Shown one piece after another: positions 1 through 8,987 of a stretch of DNA of 64,000 nucleotides. The notes beneath the pieces are model-generated. The model worked only from the letters and a program-made list of their open reading frames with translations, made no database searches and was not told where the DNA came from. This DNA is from Maribellus sediminis (lineage in GTDB: Bacteria > Bacteroidota > Bacteroidia > Bacteroidales > Prolixibacteraceae). Position numbers and translations under genes: made by a program. The DNA lies in NCBI RefSeq assembly GCF_011799805.1, contig NZ_WXUB01000004.1, forward strand, positions 186,001 through 250,000, in the 5' to 3' direction. The stretch's first letter is position 1. Each line of letters starts with the position of its first letter.

Positions 1-58
1 TGACGTACCACCGAAAAAACGGGTCAATAATGGCATTATGTTTTGCTTTAATGATCAC
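1..58 (-). CDS. Start of a lysophospholipid/glycerol acyltransferase-like gene (cut by window edge)
   Basis: A frame opens with GTG, and the GTGA overlaps the TGA stop of the preceding carotenoid gene, which is typical of translational coupling. Only 19 codons are visible; they begin (M)IIKAKHNAIIDPFF, which resembles the N-terminus of the acyltransferases that often follow cruF-like genes in Bacteroidota. If so, it could acylate a carotenoid or a lipid made by this operon. The only ATG nearby is out of frame. The call rests on a very short segment and on context. Confidence 0.45.
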   Translation of the reverse strand, partial: MIIKAKHNAIIDPFFRWYV

Positions 59-726
59 GGCCTGTTCAGTATAAAAAGTAATACAATAAAGAACAGGGTC
101 TGGCAGCTTAAAATTACGGGTGCCAGTCGGTTTTTAACAGGTATTCCCGAAAACCGGAGTATTCCCGAAAGCAGGATTGCAAGCACGAACCAGGCGATAT
201 AATTCTGTGCGGGAACCTCATTGTTTTGCCAGCTCCACATCTCGATAAGAGGCGCGGCCTGTTCGAGGATAAGATCGTAAACTACCAGAACTAAACCGGC
301 CAGTACAATTACTAAGAATCGATTGGCCACAAATCGTTCAAATACTGAATTGGCTGCGTAAACCAGCAATAACCAGTTCACCCCGATAATAAGCGGCGTA
401 TCCAATAGTTTAGGTCCAAGTCCACTTCCATAAGTATAAGGTCCAAAAATCAATTTGGTATTTACCCCGATCACTTCAACGCCAAAACCGATCAGGTAGA
501 TGACGCCAAAAACAGCCAGTGCTTTTTCGGAATAAGAGTGATGAAAAAAGGCCATTGCAACGGTGCTCAGCAAAAGTGCAAGCGGAGTTAGCTTTGTAAA
601 AATGGGGTAAGTTGCAGGTAGCGACAAACCAAGAATACCAACCCCATAAAACACCACAAAAAAGAGCGCCACTTTGTTAAAATGGAGGTTGAGGTAAGCC
701 GCTATTTTTTCGAATTGCTGTTGCAA
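55..726 (-). CDS. CruF-like carotenoid hydratase family membrane protein
   Basis: A 223-residue integral membrane protein with about six or seven hydrophobic segments and the pattern of the DUF422/COG2324 carotenoid biosynthesis family, whose characterised member CruF hydrates the 1',2' end of monocyclic carotenoids. Its place as the fifth gene of the crt operon supports the call. The start is a TTG three bases after the stop of the lycopene cyclase gene; the first internal Met lies beyond the first membrane segments, so TTG is preferred. The next gene starts inside its stop codon. With the cyclase and CrtZ it would give a saproxanthin-like monocyclic product (inference). Confidence 0.75.
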   Translation of the reverse strand: MQQQFEKIAAYLNLHFNKVALFFVVFYGVGILGLSLPATYPIFTKLTPLALLLSTVAMAFFHHSYSEKALAVFGVIYLIGFGVEVIGVNTKLIFGPYTYGSGLGPKLLDTPLIIGVNWLLLVYAANSVFERFVANRFLVIVLAGLVLVVYDLILEQAAPLIEMWSWQNNEVPAQNYIAWFVLAILLSGILRFSGIPVKNRLAPVILSCQTLFFIVLLFILNRP

Positions 727-729
727 GGG

Positions 730-1410
730 TCAGTAGAGTTTTTTTAGTTTTTCAATAAGCAGAAGATTAAACAAAATCATGCTAAACGCATACGCAAAAT
801 CTTCAACCGGTATAGTAAAAATACGAAATCCAAGGTTATGATCATTGTTATACCAAACTACTTCTCCATTTATAAATGAGCCTGTGAGAATACCATTTAC
901 GATAAGAAATGGGATAAGAATGACTAAAAAAGTGAGGTAAAAAGACCTTAAAGCGCGCGAACGGATCCACAACGCAATACTCAAAACGACGGCCAGTTTG
1001 GTGAAGATATAGAAGGTGTAACTTCTTTCGGTATTCAGGAGAAGTAATACTAAACTCATCGCAATTAAAAGCGTGGTGAGTGTGTTATTGAATTTGCGAC
1101 TTAATTTTACCTGCGGGAAATATTCAAGAATTGATTCGTGCAGAAAGATGCTGGCGTAAGGAACAACGATAAAAAACAGCACTTCTTCGATTGGTAAATG
1201 AAAAAGGTAAACGCCCGACAGGTAGTCAGGATTAAATCCCCAATAATTCATTTTAGTAAAATACACATCCACGGCAATGTAAAGTGCAGCTACGGCAAAG
1301 ATGGATGGCCAGACATATTTCCACGATTTATAAAACTGAAGCCGCTTATCGAAACTCAGTGACAAGGGAACAATTCCGGTAATCAGTAAAAGCAGGAAAT
1401 ATAGCGACAT
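730..1410 (-). CDS. Lycopene cyclase, heterodimer-type domains fused (CrtYcd-like)
   Basis: A 226-residue membrane protein with two copies of the lycopene cyclase domain of the actinobacterial/archaeal CrtYc-CrtYd and fungal CarRA type. Each copy has the acidic signature: LPIEE at about residues 72-76 and PVED at about 201-204, both followed by a hydrophobic helix. It forms beta-ionone rings on lycopene at the inner membrane. It starts on the base right after the crtZ stop, so the genes are read as one message. It is unrelated to the flavoprotein CrtY found in many other bacteria. Whether it cyclises one or both ends cannot be read from sequence. Confidence 0.85.
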   Translation of the reverse strand: MSLYFLLLLITGIVPLSLSFDKRLQFYKSWKYVWPSIFAVAALYIAVDVYFTKMNYWGFNPDYLSGVYLFHLPIEEVLFFIVVPYASIFLHESILEYFPQVKLSRKFNNTLTTLLIAMSLVLLLLNTERSYTFYIFTKLAVVLSIALWIRSRALRSFYLTFLVILIPFLIVNGILTGSFINGEVVWYNNDHNLGFRIFTIPVEDFAYAFSMILFNLLLIEKLKKLY

Positions 1411-1890
1411 TTATTTCTTTAAAAATCGAGGTTGAAAAATAAGCAAACCATAGTTATTGAAATCCTTCACATTTTTGCCACGGTGATGTGCCAGGTGAGC
1501 CTTGATAACGGCTTGCAGGTATTTGCTTTTCGGATGGGTGAGAAAAGGTATTTTCAGCCGCTGGTGGATCATTACATCATGAATGGTGAAGTAAGTCAAC
1601 CCATACAGTGAAATCCCAATTCCGACAGCTATTAGCTCCGAAATTGAAGAATACAACCCGAGCACTAAAAGAACGATGGCAGGAATCGCGTAAACCAGGA
1701 AAAAGTAATCATTCTTTTCAAATCCCGGATTGTACAGTTCGGTTTGCGATGCATTTTTCTTGTGATCGTTTACATGATGATCGGCATGCCATTTCCACAA
1801 AAAACCATGCATGACGAATTTGTGATTTGACCATGCAACAAATTCCATGAAGGCAAAAGACACGATAACCAGTATGATATTTACAATCAT
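1411..1890 (-). CDS. crtZ: Beta-carotene 3-hydroxylase CrtZ
   Basis: A 159-residue di-iron membrane hydroxylase of the fatty-acid hydroxylase/sterol desaturase superfamily. The histidine clusters are clear: HKFVMH at 23-28, HADHH at 35-39, HDVMIHQ near 104-110 and HLAHHRGKN near 132-140. It adds 3-hydroxyl groups to beta-ionone rings, giving zeaxanthin-type or 3-hydroxy monocyclic carotenoids. Its ATG overlaps the idi stop (ATGA) and its stop abuts the cyclase gene. Length and motif spacing are normal for CrtZ. Confidence 0.9.
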   Translation of the reverse strand: MIVNIILVIVSFAFMEFVAWSNHKFVMHGFLWKWHADHHVNDHKKNASQTELYNPGFEKNDYFFLVYAIPAIVLLVLGLYSSISELIAVGIGISLYGLTYFTIHDVMIHQRLKIPFLTHPKSKYLQAVIKAHLAHHRGKNVKDFNNYGLLIFQPRFLKK

Positions 1891-2405
1891 TTATTTAAAT
1901 GTTGATGTACTCTATTTACAATCTTAAGGAACCAAACGGTGTAATATTCAGGGTGCTTGATAATGTCCTTTTTAAGCTCATCGTAAGTTACATATTTCCA
2001 GCTTACTACTTCATCTGTGTTTATTTCAGGCTGTTCGTCACTGAATCCGATAAACACGTGATCGAGTTCGTACTCGGTAAGTTCGTTGTCGAGCGCTTCT
2101 TTATAAATGAAATGAAACATCTCGGATAGTTCGGCGGTCATTCCCATTTCTTCTTTGAGGCGTCTCCTGGCTGTTTCCAGGCTACTTTCGCCGGGTCGTG
2201 GATGACTACAGCATGTGTTCGTCCATAATCCGTTAGAGTGGTATTTGCTAAAAGCGCGTTGTTGCAAAAGCCATTCTCCTTTGTGGTTCACAATGAAAAC
2301 AGAAACCGCCCGGTGTAAAATCGCATTTCGGTGAGCTTCCATTTTTTCCATGACACCCGTTTCCAGGTCATTTTCATCAACCAGTATGACTTGTTCTGTT
2401 ATCAT
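1887..2405 (-). CDS. idi: Isopentenyl-diphosphate delta-isomerase, type I (Nudix)
   Basis: A 172-residue Nudix-fold enzyme interconverting IPP and DMAPP to supply geranylgeranyl-diphosphate synthesis. The catalytic cysteine lies in NTCCSHP (about residues 63-69, Cys66), followed by PGE and a Nudix-type RRLKEEMGM; the metal-binding ELDHVF sits near residue 110. It overlaps crtB upstream and crtZ downstream by four bases (ATGA), so it belongs to the carotenoid operon and probably raises isoprenoid flux to it. Confidence 0.93.
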   Translation of the reverse strand: MITEQVILVDENDLETGVMEKMEAHRNAILHRAVSVFIVNHKGEWLLQQRAFSKYHSNGLWTNTCCSHPRPGESSLETARRRLKEEMGMTAELSEMFHFIYKEALDNELTEYELDHVFIGFSDEQPEINTDEVVSWKYVTYDELKKDIIKHPEYYTVWFLKIVNRVHQHLNK

Positions 2406-3238
2406 AAAATATTGAATTTTCCAAGTACTACAGCCTTTACCATTAACGACATCTTTACTGAATTTGGAACACTAATCCTTTGTTCTTTGATTTTTCTGGA
2501 TGGTGTTACCTTCAATTTTAAAAGTAATTTTTGATAATAAAGGTACGCAAGTAATACAGCTATTCTGGCATCACTTGGCAATTGTTTTATTCCTTGATAG
2601 GCAGAGGCAAAATCACTTTCGATTTCGGAAATAATGAGCAGCTTCATCTCCTCGGTAAATTCTTCGTTTTGGAGCTGGTGAAAATAGCTTCTTCCCAATT
2701 CTTCCGAGTCGCATTTTATGTCGCGCAAGAAATTTACTTTCTGAAAGGCAGAACCCAGGCGCATGGCCGGTTCCCTTAGGCGATCGAACATTTCATTGTC
2801 GCCACGGGTAAAAACTTTTAAACACATCAATCCAACCACATCGGCTGACCCGTAAATATAACCGTCGGTCTCCTTTTTATCTGTGTAGACTTTCTTGTGC
2901 AAATCGCTGCGCATACTTGCTAAAAAAGCTTCAATGTATTCGTATGGAATTTGGTATTTGTGAACAACCATTTGAAAGGAGTGCAAAATCGGATTTAAAC
3001 TGATTTGGTTTTGCAGTGCATTTTCGAGGTCGGCCTCCAGCTTATCGAGTAATAATTCCTTATCGTATTGATGAAAAGTATCCACAATTTCGTCAGCCAG
3101 GCGAACGAAGCCATAGATGGCATAAATAGCATCACGCATTTCTTTCTTCATCATTCTGGTTGCCAGAGAAAAAGAGGTGCTGTAACTCGAAGTTACCACA
3201 TGCGAAATTTTAAAGGAAGTAATGTCAAACAGCTCCAT
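2402..3238 (-). CDS. crtB: Phytoene synthase CrtB
   Basis: A 278-residue squalene/phytoene synthase condensing two GGPP into phytoene. Both Asp-rich Mg-diphosphate motifs are present: DEIVD at 49-53 and NFLRDIKCD at about 169-177, the latter followed by the conserved GRSYF. It is the first gene of the five-gene minus-strand run and overlaps idi by four bases. Phytoene desaturase (crtI), the usual partner, is not in the window on the upstream side. The 144 bases upstream show no convincing -33/-7 pair. Confidence 0.92.
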   Translation of the reverse strand: MELFDITSFKISHVVTSSYSTSFSLATRMMKKEMRDAIYAIYGFVRLADEIVDTFHQYDKELLLDKLEADLENALQNQISLNPILHSFQMVVHKYQIPYEYIEAFLASMRSDLHKKVYTDKKETDGYIYGSADVVGLMCLKVFTRGDNEMFDRLREPAMRLGSAFQKVNFLRDIKCDSEELGRSYFHQLQNEEFTEEMKLLIISEIESDFASAYQGIKQLPSDARIAVLLAYLYYQKLLLKLKVTPSRKIKEQRISVPNSVKMSLMVKAVVLGKFNIL

Positions 3239-3382
3239 TTTCGGTCTTCATTACAAGTGAATACTATTCCGGTAATTTGTTAAGAAGGCCTGAATACCTT
3301 ATCTAACTTAAATTCATCATTCTAACCATTTAAATAGTTTTTTGTTCAATAAAACAACTAAAAAGATAAACATTAATTATTG

Positions 3383-4030
3383 CTATTCAAACTTTATGTC
3401 AGCAAAAAACTCCGGACGGTGATAATCGGGTGTTTCCGTTTTTATCGGGTTCCAGCTTACAAAATGTGGTTCCGTAGTTTCGTCGCCACACTTGTAAAAG
3501 TTGGCTTTTGCCCGGAGACCGTCCAAGGTGTTTAGATTATCAAAAGCAAAACAGGTAATTGGGATTCGTACCATCATTTCCCAGCTGAAATCGCCTTGTT
3601 TTTCTTCAAAAGGCTGATTTCCCAAACTCGATTTTATCTCGATTTTTTCGGCCGTTTCCGGATCTACGGGCAGGCGGTTGCCGCGCCCCGGGCCATAACC
3701 GATATGGATGGTGCCAATGCAACTGAATTCAAAATTATAGTAGTTGTCATCATTCAAGGCGATGAAAAATTCAACCGTGCTGTCTTTGTACACATCGCCG
3801 TTCGTGCGGGTTTCCAATCCCCTGATGTATTTTTCGCGAACATAAAATTTCAACCATATCTCGTCATCGCTATGGGCTATTCTGAACTTTAAATCTGGTT
3901 TATAAGGGTAGTCAGGCCAGTTTATTGTTTCTATTTTTTCGAGTTGGCCATTTTCTTCAAGCAGGTTAGCGGCTTTTTCAAGCTGAATAGTTTTGTCGCT
4001 TGCTATTTTAGGTATTATTAGTTTCTGCAT
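3383..4030 (-). CDS. CBM9-like carbohydrate-binding family protein
   Basis: A 215-residue protein without signal peptide, resembling the stand-alone CBM9-like proteins of Bacteroidota. Visible are the beta-rich segments LKFRIAHSDDEIWLKFYVRE, then the TVEFF and YYNFEFSCIG strands and a closing FFADIKF. CBM9 domains bind sugars or sugar-chain ends, but cytoplasmic stand-alone members have no assigned reaction. It is a single gene, divergent from the SNF2 helicase; a perfect -7 motif lies 24 bases before its ATG. No neighbouring glycosidase suggests a substrate. Confidence 0.75.
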   Translation of the reverse strand: MQKLIIPKIASDKTIQLEKAANLLEENGQLEKIETINWPDYPYKPDLKFRIAHSDDEIWLKFYVREKYIRGLETRTNGDVYKDSTVEFFIALNDDNYYNFEFSCIGTIHIGYGPGRGNRLPVDPETAEKIEIKSSLGNQPFEEKQGDFSWEMMVRIPITCFAFDNLNTLDGLRAKANFYKCGDETTEPHFVSWNPIKTETPDYHRPEFFADIKFE

Positions 4031-4053
4031 TAATTGTTTTTTACGTTTAGAAA

Positions 4054-4061
4054 CAAATATA
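4054..4061 (-). promoter_or_regulatory. Bacteroidota -7 promoter element for the CBM9-like gene
   Basis: On the minus strand the bases read TATATTTG, a perfect match to the Bacteroidota -7 consensus TAnnTTTG, 24 bases from the ATG of the CBM9-like gene. No TTG is seen at the expected -33 distance, so the call rests on the -7 box and its position. Confidence 0.5.
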
Positions 4062-4103
4062 ATAAACCTCGCAGCAGATTCGCCGATTTTCGCGAAGGCT
4101 TTT

Positions 4104-4111
4104 TATATTTG
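4104..4111 (+). promoter_or_regulatory. Bacteroidota -7 promoter element for the SNF2 helicase
   Basis: TATATTTG matches the TAnnTTTG consensus perfectly and would give a leader of about 60 bases before the ATG at 4180. There is no clear -33 TTG. It faces the divergent -7 box of the CBM9-like gene about 45 bases away. Confidence 0.45.
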
Positions 4112-4179
4112 AGGTTCTTTTGGTTTTTCATTTTTTAGATGAAGGTCAAAAAAATGAAACGGCTTTCTGAAACAGATGC

Positions 4180-7125
4180 ATGGAGGAACTTGAATTTATA
4201 ATAGCGCTGACTGATCATCGTTTTTTGGGAAAGGTTTTTCAGCCTTTTCTGATCAGGCGACGTGAGAAATTTTATTCGGTAGTTCGCCTGGTGAAACCAC
4301 ATGATTTCGATACAGGCGATTACCAATGGAAACCTTACGAGCAGGAGCTGGTCAAAATCATCGAAAAATACAGCGACGAGCGCCTCTTAAAACGTTTTTC
4401 GCGTGCAGGAAGTGTATCCAACTTTTATGCTTCCATCGATACCGGAGTGTACGAACGGCAGGTGATCCCGTTCATCGAAAGTGCCATGATGGAAGTGGTT
4501 TCGATACTGATGCTGAGCCCTGTTCGCCTGCTGCTTAAAGAAAGCAAATACGCGAATTTGTACGACGAGGACGAAATAACCGTACCTCCAATATTTGCAC
4601 GACCCGAATTTCATTTTGAACGTACGGAATTGCAAACGCGTTACCAACTGAAATTGTACTTGGAAGGCAAGGAATTGTTGATTTCAAACCAAACCTGCAC
4701 CATTGTCACCAACGATCCGTGTTTGTTGTTGTACCGTAGACAGTTGCTGGCTTTTGAAAAACTGAATGCCAAAAAGCTGCTGCCGTTTTTCGAGAAGGAT
4801 TTTGTTTCGGTACCCAACACCATCGAGGATAAATATTATTCGGGTTTTGTATTGAAAACCATTCGCGATTTTGATGTAAAAGCCAGTGGTTTTCAGATCA
4901 GGGAGGAAGCTGCAGCTAAATTTGCTGAACTTACCCTTGAAAGCAACCTTCAGTCGCAACCGATACTTGTCCTTCGTTTTTATTACGGACAGGAAAGCTT
5001 TCTGCCGAATGCCCAAAAGCAGACGGCCGTAAGTATGAGAAAGCTTGGAAAAACCTTTGAGTTTTCGAAGACAAAGCGCGATTTAGGATGGGAACAGTCG
5101 GTGCTCGGTGATTTGCAGAAAATTGGATTGAAGGAAGACAATGGCGTTTTTGCAATAAACGGGATGGAAGTTCTGGAAACGCAAAACGCCCTGTATTTTC
5201 TATTGGATTGGCTTAGTCAACACCGCACCGAGCTGGAGAAAAGAGATATTCGCATAAAACAGGAAAACACCGACAAGATATATTTTACGGGGAGCCGGCA
5301 ACTCGAAATTAAGACTCAAACCAAAGGCGATTGGTTTGATGTGTATGCGGTGGTTCGTTTTGGCGAGTTTCTGATTCCTTTTATCAAACTGAAAAAGTAC
5401 ATCCTTAACGACATTCGCGAATTTGAGTTACCCAATGGCGAAATTGCCGTGCTGCCCGATGAGTGGTTTGCCCGCTATCGGGGGCTGCTACCATTTGGGA
5501 AGGACCACGGTAAAAACATTCGTTTCGAGAAACACCATTTTACCCTGGTGCAGGATGCCATCCAGGAAGTTGATAAAGAAGTACGGCTGAAATACCTGGA
5601 GCTGGTGAATGCCGAACAGGATGAAATCGTGGTTCCGTCGAATTTAAAGGCCAGATTGCGCGCCTATCAGAAAGATGGATTTCAATGGATGTACGGTCTG
5701 TATAAAAACGGAATGGGTGCCTGTTTGGCCGATGATATGGGGTTGGGAAAGACCTTGCAGACGCTCACATTGCTGCTCAAACTGAAAAGAAAAAAGCAGG
5801 GAATAATCGTACCCGATCCGGTTGGAAAGGGTGGACAGCTCGATATGTTTTCGAAGATCGATGCAGCTGAGGACGAAGCCGTTCAACCTGCCAGTCTGAT
5901 CGTAGTTCCCACTTCGCTGGTGCACAACTGGCACAACGAGATCGAAAAGTTTACGCCTTCGCTAAAAACGTTTATATATTTCGGAACTCAGCGGAAAAAG
6001 GTAGAGGATATTTATAAGATACTGGGGTATTACGACGTGATCATTACCACTTACGGCACCGTGCGAAACGACCTGGAATTGTTAGCCGGAAAAGAGTTTT
6101 TCTACCTGATCCTGGATGAAAGCCAGTCGATTAAAAATTCAGGGTCGAAAACCTACAAAGCGCTGATGCGGATGAAAGCTCGCCACAAGTTGGTGATAAC
6201 AGGAACACCGATTGAGAATTCACTATCGGATTTGTGGTCGCAAATGAATTTTCTGAATCCCGGATTGTTGGGGAGCCTGGCCTTTTTTAAACGTGCTTTT
6301 ATCACTCCCATCGAAAAGCACGCGAACGAAGAACAACAGGATAAACTGCAGCTGATGATCCGCCCGTTTGTGCTGCGCAGGACAAAAGGTGAAGTAGCCC
6401 GCGATCTTCCGCCTTTGATGGAAGAAGTACGTATTTGCCCCATGGTTGGCGAACAGCAACACCTGTACGATAAAGAGAAATCGGTGATCAGAAATACCAT
6501 TCTTTCGGCCATTGAAAAGGACGGCGTGAATAAATCGCAGTTCGTGGTTTTGCAGGGACTGACGCGTTTGCGGCAACTGGCCAATCATCCGTCGTTGTTT
6601 GAGAAGGATGCCGAAGAAGGCCCGGGAAAGTACGACGAGGTGTTTCGAATGTTGCACAACCTGGTGGCGGAAAAACACAAGGTATTGATTTTTTCGTCGT
6701 TTGTTACGCATCTCGAACTCATTGAAGAGGGAATTAAAAAGGAAAAGTGGAACTACTCGAAGCTGACCGGGAAAACTACGAATCGCGAGCAGGTGATCAG
6801 TCAGTTTCAGGAAGATGAGAACAACCGTATATTTCTTATCTCGTTAAAAGCCGGCGGGGTAGGACTTAACCTTACCGAGGCTGATTATGTTTTTATCCTC
6901 GATCCCTGGTGGAACCCGGCGGCTGAAAACCAGGCAGTAAACCGCGCACACCGCATTGGGCAGGACAAACATGTGTTTGTGTACCGTTTTATCACTGAAA
7001 ACTCCATCGAGGAAAAAATTCAAAAACTGAAGGAGCGCAAAAGTTCACTGGCTGATAAGTTTATCAATTCAAACGATCCGTTCCAGCAGATTTCGCAGGA
7101 AGAAATTGTGGAGTTATTCCGCTAG
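4180..7125 (+). CDS. SNF2-family DNA helicase/translocase
   Basis: A 981-residue Swi2/Snf2 ATPase. The first 500 or so residues are a poorly conserved beta-rich region without a recognisable zinc finger. The motor follows: Walker A DDMGLGKT at about 517-524, motif II DESQ near 645, motif III TGTPIENSLSDLW near 670, then the helicase-C half with KAGGVGLNLTEAD, DPWWNPAAENQA and RAHRIGQ (about 890-935). Such proteins translocate on duplex DNA and remodel protein-DNA complexes; the target is unknown. The chosen ATG fits the N-termini of related proteins. It stands alone, convergent with the oxidoreductase gene 25 bases away. No phage-defence partner genes are adjacent. Confidence 0.9.
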   Translation: MEELEFIIALTDHRFLGKVFQPFLIRRREKFYSVVRLVKPHDFDTGDYQWKPYEQELVKIIEKYSDERLLKRFSRAGSVSNFYASIDTGVYERQVIPFIESAMMEVVSILMLSPVRLLLKESKYANLYDEDEITVPPIFARPEFHFERTELQTRYQLKLYLEGKELLISNQTCTIVTNDPCLLLYRRQLLAFEKLNAKKLLPFFEKDFVSVPNTIEDKYYSGFVLKTIRDFDVKASGFQIREEAAAKFAELTLESNLQSQPILVLRFYYGQESFLPNAQKQTAVSMRKLGKTFEFSKTKRDLGWEQSVLGDLQKIGLKEDNGVFAINGMEVLETQNALYFLLDWLSQHRTELEKRDIRIKQENTDKIYFTGSRQLEIKTQTKGDWFDVYAVVRFGEFLIPFIKLKKYILNDIREFELPNGEIAVLPDEWFARYRGLLPFGKDHGKNIRFEKHHFTLVQDAIQEVDKEVRLKYLELVNAEQDEIVVPSNLKARLRAYQKDGFQWMYGLYKNGMGACLADDMGLGKTLQTLTLLLKLKRKKQGIIVPDPVGKGGQLDMFSKIDAAEDEAVQPASLIVVPTSLVHNWHNEIEKFTPSLKTFIYFGTQRKKVEDIYKILGYYDVIITTYGTVRNDLELLAGKEFFYLILDESQSIKNSGSKTYKALMRMKARHKLVITGTPIENSLSDLWSQMNFLNPGLLGSLAFFKRAFITPIEKHANEEQQDKLQLMIRPFVLRRTKGEVARDLPPLMEEVRICPMVGEQQHLYDKEKSVIRNTILSAIEKDGVNKSQFVVLQGLTRLRQLANHPSLFEKDAEEGPGKYDEVFRMLHNLVAEKHKVLIFSSFVTHLELIEEGIKKEKWNYSKLTGKTTNREQVISQFQEDENNRIFLISLKAGGVGLNLTEADYVFILDPWWNPAAENQAVNRAHRIGQDKHVFVYRFITENSIEEKIQKLKERKSSLADKFINSNDPFQQISQEEIVELFR

Positions 7126-7150
7126 AAAAACGTGAATTACATTTTCGTTT

Positions 7151-8320
7151 TTACACATTCAGTTTATTGGCCATTTTTTGAGCCTTTAACGCCAATTCTG
7201 TTGCCAGAAAGCAATGTGCCTGCGACATTGCTGTTTCGGTGCGGTTAACCACATCGTTTACCAGCTGCTCGCCATAAGGCAAATACACATTTTTGCAATT
7301 CATGTACTGTACTTCCTTTTTATTGACCAGGAAGAGATGATCTCCACCTTCACGGCCTGCAATATCCACGTACTTTCGCATTTCGATGTATCCCTCAGTT
7401 CCCAGGATGAACACTCTTCCGTCGCCCCAGGTCGGCAAACCCTCGGGCGTAAACCAGTCGATACGAATGTATCCCGTGGCGTGCGGACTTCGAACGCTCA
7501 TATCGCCAAAGTCCTGGTAGTTGGGATAATCGCTGGTATTAAAGTTGCCAATTTGCGAAAAGTTTACTTCGGCTTCTTTCGAATTGGTGTAAAATAAAAA
7601 CTGATCGCACTGATGCGAGCCAATATCCGTTAAAATTCCACCTGCTTTTTCGGGATCAAAAAACCAGTCGGGGCGTGTTTGCGGCCGCATTCGGTGAGGA
7701 CCCAATCCAACGGTTTGAACTACCTTGCCGATTGCTCCTGCCTGAACAAGATCGCCGGCCTTTACCGATGCCCGGTTGGTCAAACGTTCGCTGTAGGTAA
7801 TAGAGAAAATTCGATTGGTTTCCTTTTGAACTTTTTTAACCTCCCTGAACTGCTCGATAGTAGTTATCCCCGGTTTGTCGGTCATATAATCTTTCCCGGC
7901 TTTCATGGCACGAACCCCCAAAGGTGCCCTTTCAGAAGGAATTCCGGCGCTTGCAATCAGTTGAATAGTAGTGTCCTTGAGGATCTCCTCTTCGCTTTGT
8001 GTAATTTTTGCATCCGGATAAAGCCGTGTGAAATTTGGGAGCAATTCTTTTTCGCGCGAATAAACAGCAACCAGTTCACCGCCACCTCCCAAAAGTGCAT
8101 TCACCATTCCATAAATATGACCATGGTTAATTCCAATTACCGAAAAGCGGATGGAATTTTTAGGTGGTGTGCGTTTTTCCGGTTTTAAAATTATCTCTTT
8201 GGGTGTATTCGACCCATTTAGGTCATTTGCGAAAAGATCAGAAGGTAAAAATGAAGCGGCTGAAATTCCTGCAGCCGATGCCAATGATTGTCTGAAAAAG
8301 TTACGTCTGTTGTAGTTCAT
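7151..8320 (-). CDS. Exported Gfo/Idh/MocA-family oxidoreductase (Tat signal)
   Basis: A 389-residue NAD(P)-dependent oxidoreductase of the Gfo/Idh/MocA family, as used in sugar and inositol metabolism. The N-terminus carries a twin-arginine signal (NRRNFFRQ, then a hydrophobic stretch ending near SDLFAN), so it is probably exported folded with its cofactor. The Rossmann start is FSVIGINHGHIYGM, atypical in having few glycines, and the family's E/DKP motif appears as TDKPG. The ATG at 8320 is preferred to a TTG two codons upstream. Substrate unknown; glycosidases are some kilobases away. Confidence 0.85.
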   Translation of the reverse strand: MNYNRRNFFRQSLASAAGISAASFLPSDLFANDLNGSNTPKEIILKPEKRTPPKNSIRFSVIGINHGHIYGMVNALLGGGGELVAVYSREKELLPNFTRLYPDAKITQSEEEILKDTTIQLIASAGIPSERAPLGVRAMKAGKDYMTDKPGITTIEQFREVKKVQKETNRIFSITYSERLTNRASVKAGDLVQAGAIGKVVQTVGLGPHRMRPQTRPDWFFDPEKAGGILTDIGSHQCDQFLFYTNSKEAEVNFSQIGNFNTSDYPNYQDFGDMSVRSPHATGYIRIDWFTPEGLPTWGDGRVFILGTEGYIEMRKYVDIAGREGGDHLFLVNKKEVQYMNCKNVYLPYGEQLVNDVVNRTETAMSQAHCFLATELALKAQKMANKLNV

Positions 8321-8528
8321 TGTCAAGTTTGTTAGGTTGCTTTAAAGGACTAGTAAACATACATTATTTTTATTCATGGTGACAATATTTCACAAAAAAT
8401 GTCAAATAAACAGTCTGGGGTATCGTGTTTATGTCATTCTTGCACAGTTGTTTAGGTGGTATATTGTTTGCTTTTGTATTAGTGTGAAATTGAATAAGAT
8501 GTCTAACAAAAAAATGGAGGATTTAATC

Positions 8529-8981
8529 ATGACACTACCAAGATTATTTAACAATGATTATTCATCATTTCCTTCGTTGTTCGACAAATTTTTTGAAGGA
8601 AACATGATGGATTGGAACACCTGGAATTATGCAGGGACAAATTCAACTTTGCCGGCTGTTAACGTTGCCGAAAATAAAGATGAATATAAAATTGATGTAG
8701 CTGCTCCGGGGATGACCAAGGGAGATTTTAAACTGAATTACGAAAATGGAAGACTGACCATCACTTCGGAAAAGAAAAATGAGAAAGAAGAAAAAGATGG
8801 CGATGTGGTCACACGCCGCGAATTCAGCTATAAGTCCTTCCAACGTTCGTTCACAGTTCCCGAAAGTATTGTAAATGCCGATAAAATTTCGGCAAAGTAC
8901 GACAACGGTATTCTTCACGTCACTTTACCAAAACGCGAAGAAGTAAAACCGAAACCTGCTAAAGAAATTAAAATTTCATAA
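8529..8981 (+). CDS. Hsp20/alpha-crystallin small heat-shock protein
   Basis: A 150-residue holdase chaperone. The alpha-crystallin domain runs from about residue 37 (PAVNVAENKDEYKIDVAAPG) to about 140, with the hallmark NGILHVTLPK near the end. The start is set at the ATG preceded eight bases upstream by GGAGG, an unusually strong ribosome binding site for this phylum; the same frame is open further upstream (ATGs at 8376, 8499 and 8514) but those additions do not look like Hsp20. It is a single gene with its own terminator. Confidence 0.92.
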   Translation: MTLPRLFNNDYSSFPSLFDKFFEGNMMDWNTWNYAGTNSTLPAVNVAENKDEYKIDVAAPGMTKGDFKLNYENGRLTITSEKKNEKEEKDGDVVTRREFSYKSFQRSFTVPESIVNADKISAKYDNGILHVTLPKREEVKPKPAKEIKIS

Positions 8982-8987
8982 GGTAAA

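Noticed and set aside
4139-4201. A 20-codon frame overlapping the SNF2 start in another frame
   Set aside because: It begins with ATG but has no recognisable ribosome site or leader-peptide signature; a chance frame is more likely.
7125-7152. Possible bidirectional terminator between the SNF2 and oxidoreductase genes
   Set aside because: Only AAAAACG/CGTTTTT can pair around a 13-base loop; too weak to call.
8461-8490. Possible promoter of the Hsp20 gene (TTG...TATTGTTTG)
   Set aside because: The -7 match has an extra base and no good -33 spacing; left uncalled.
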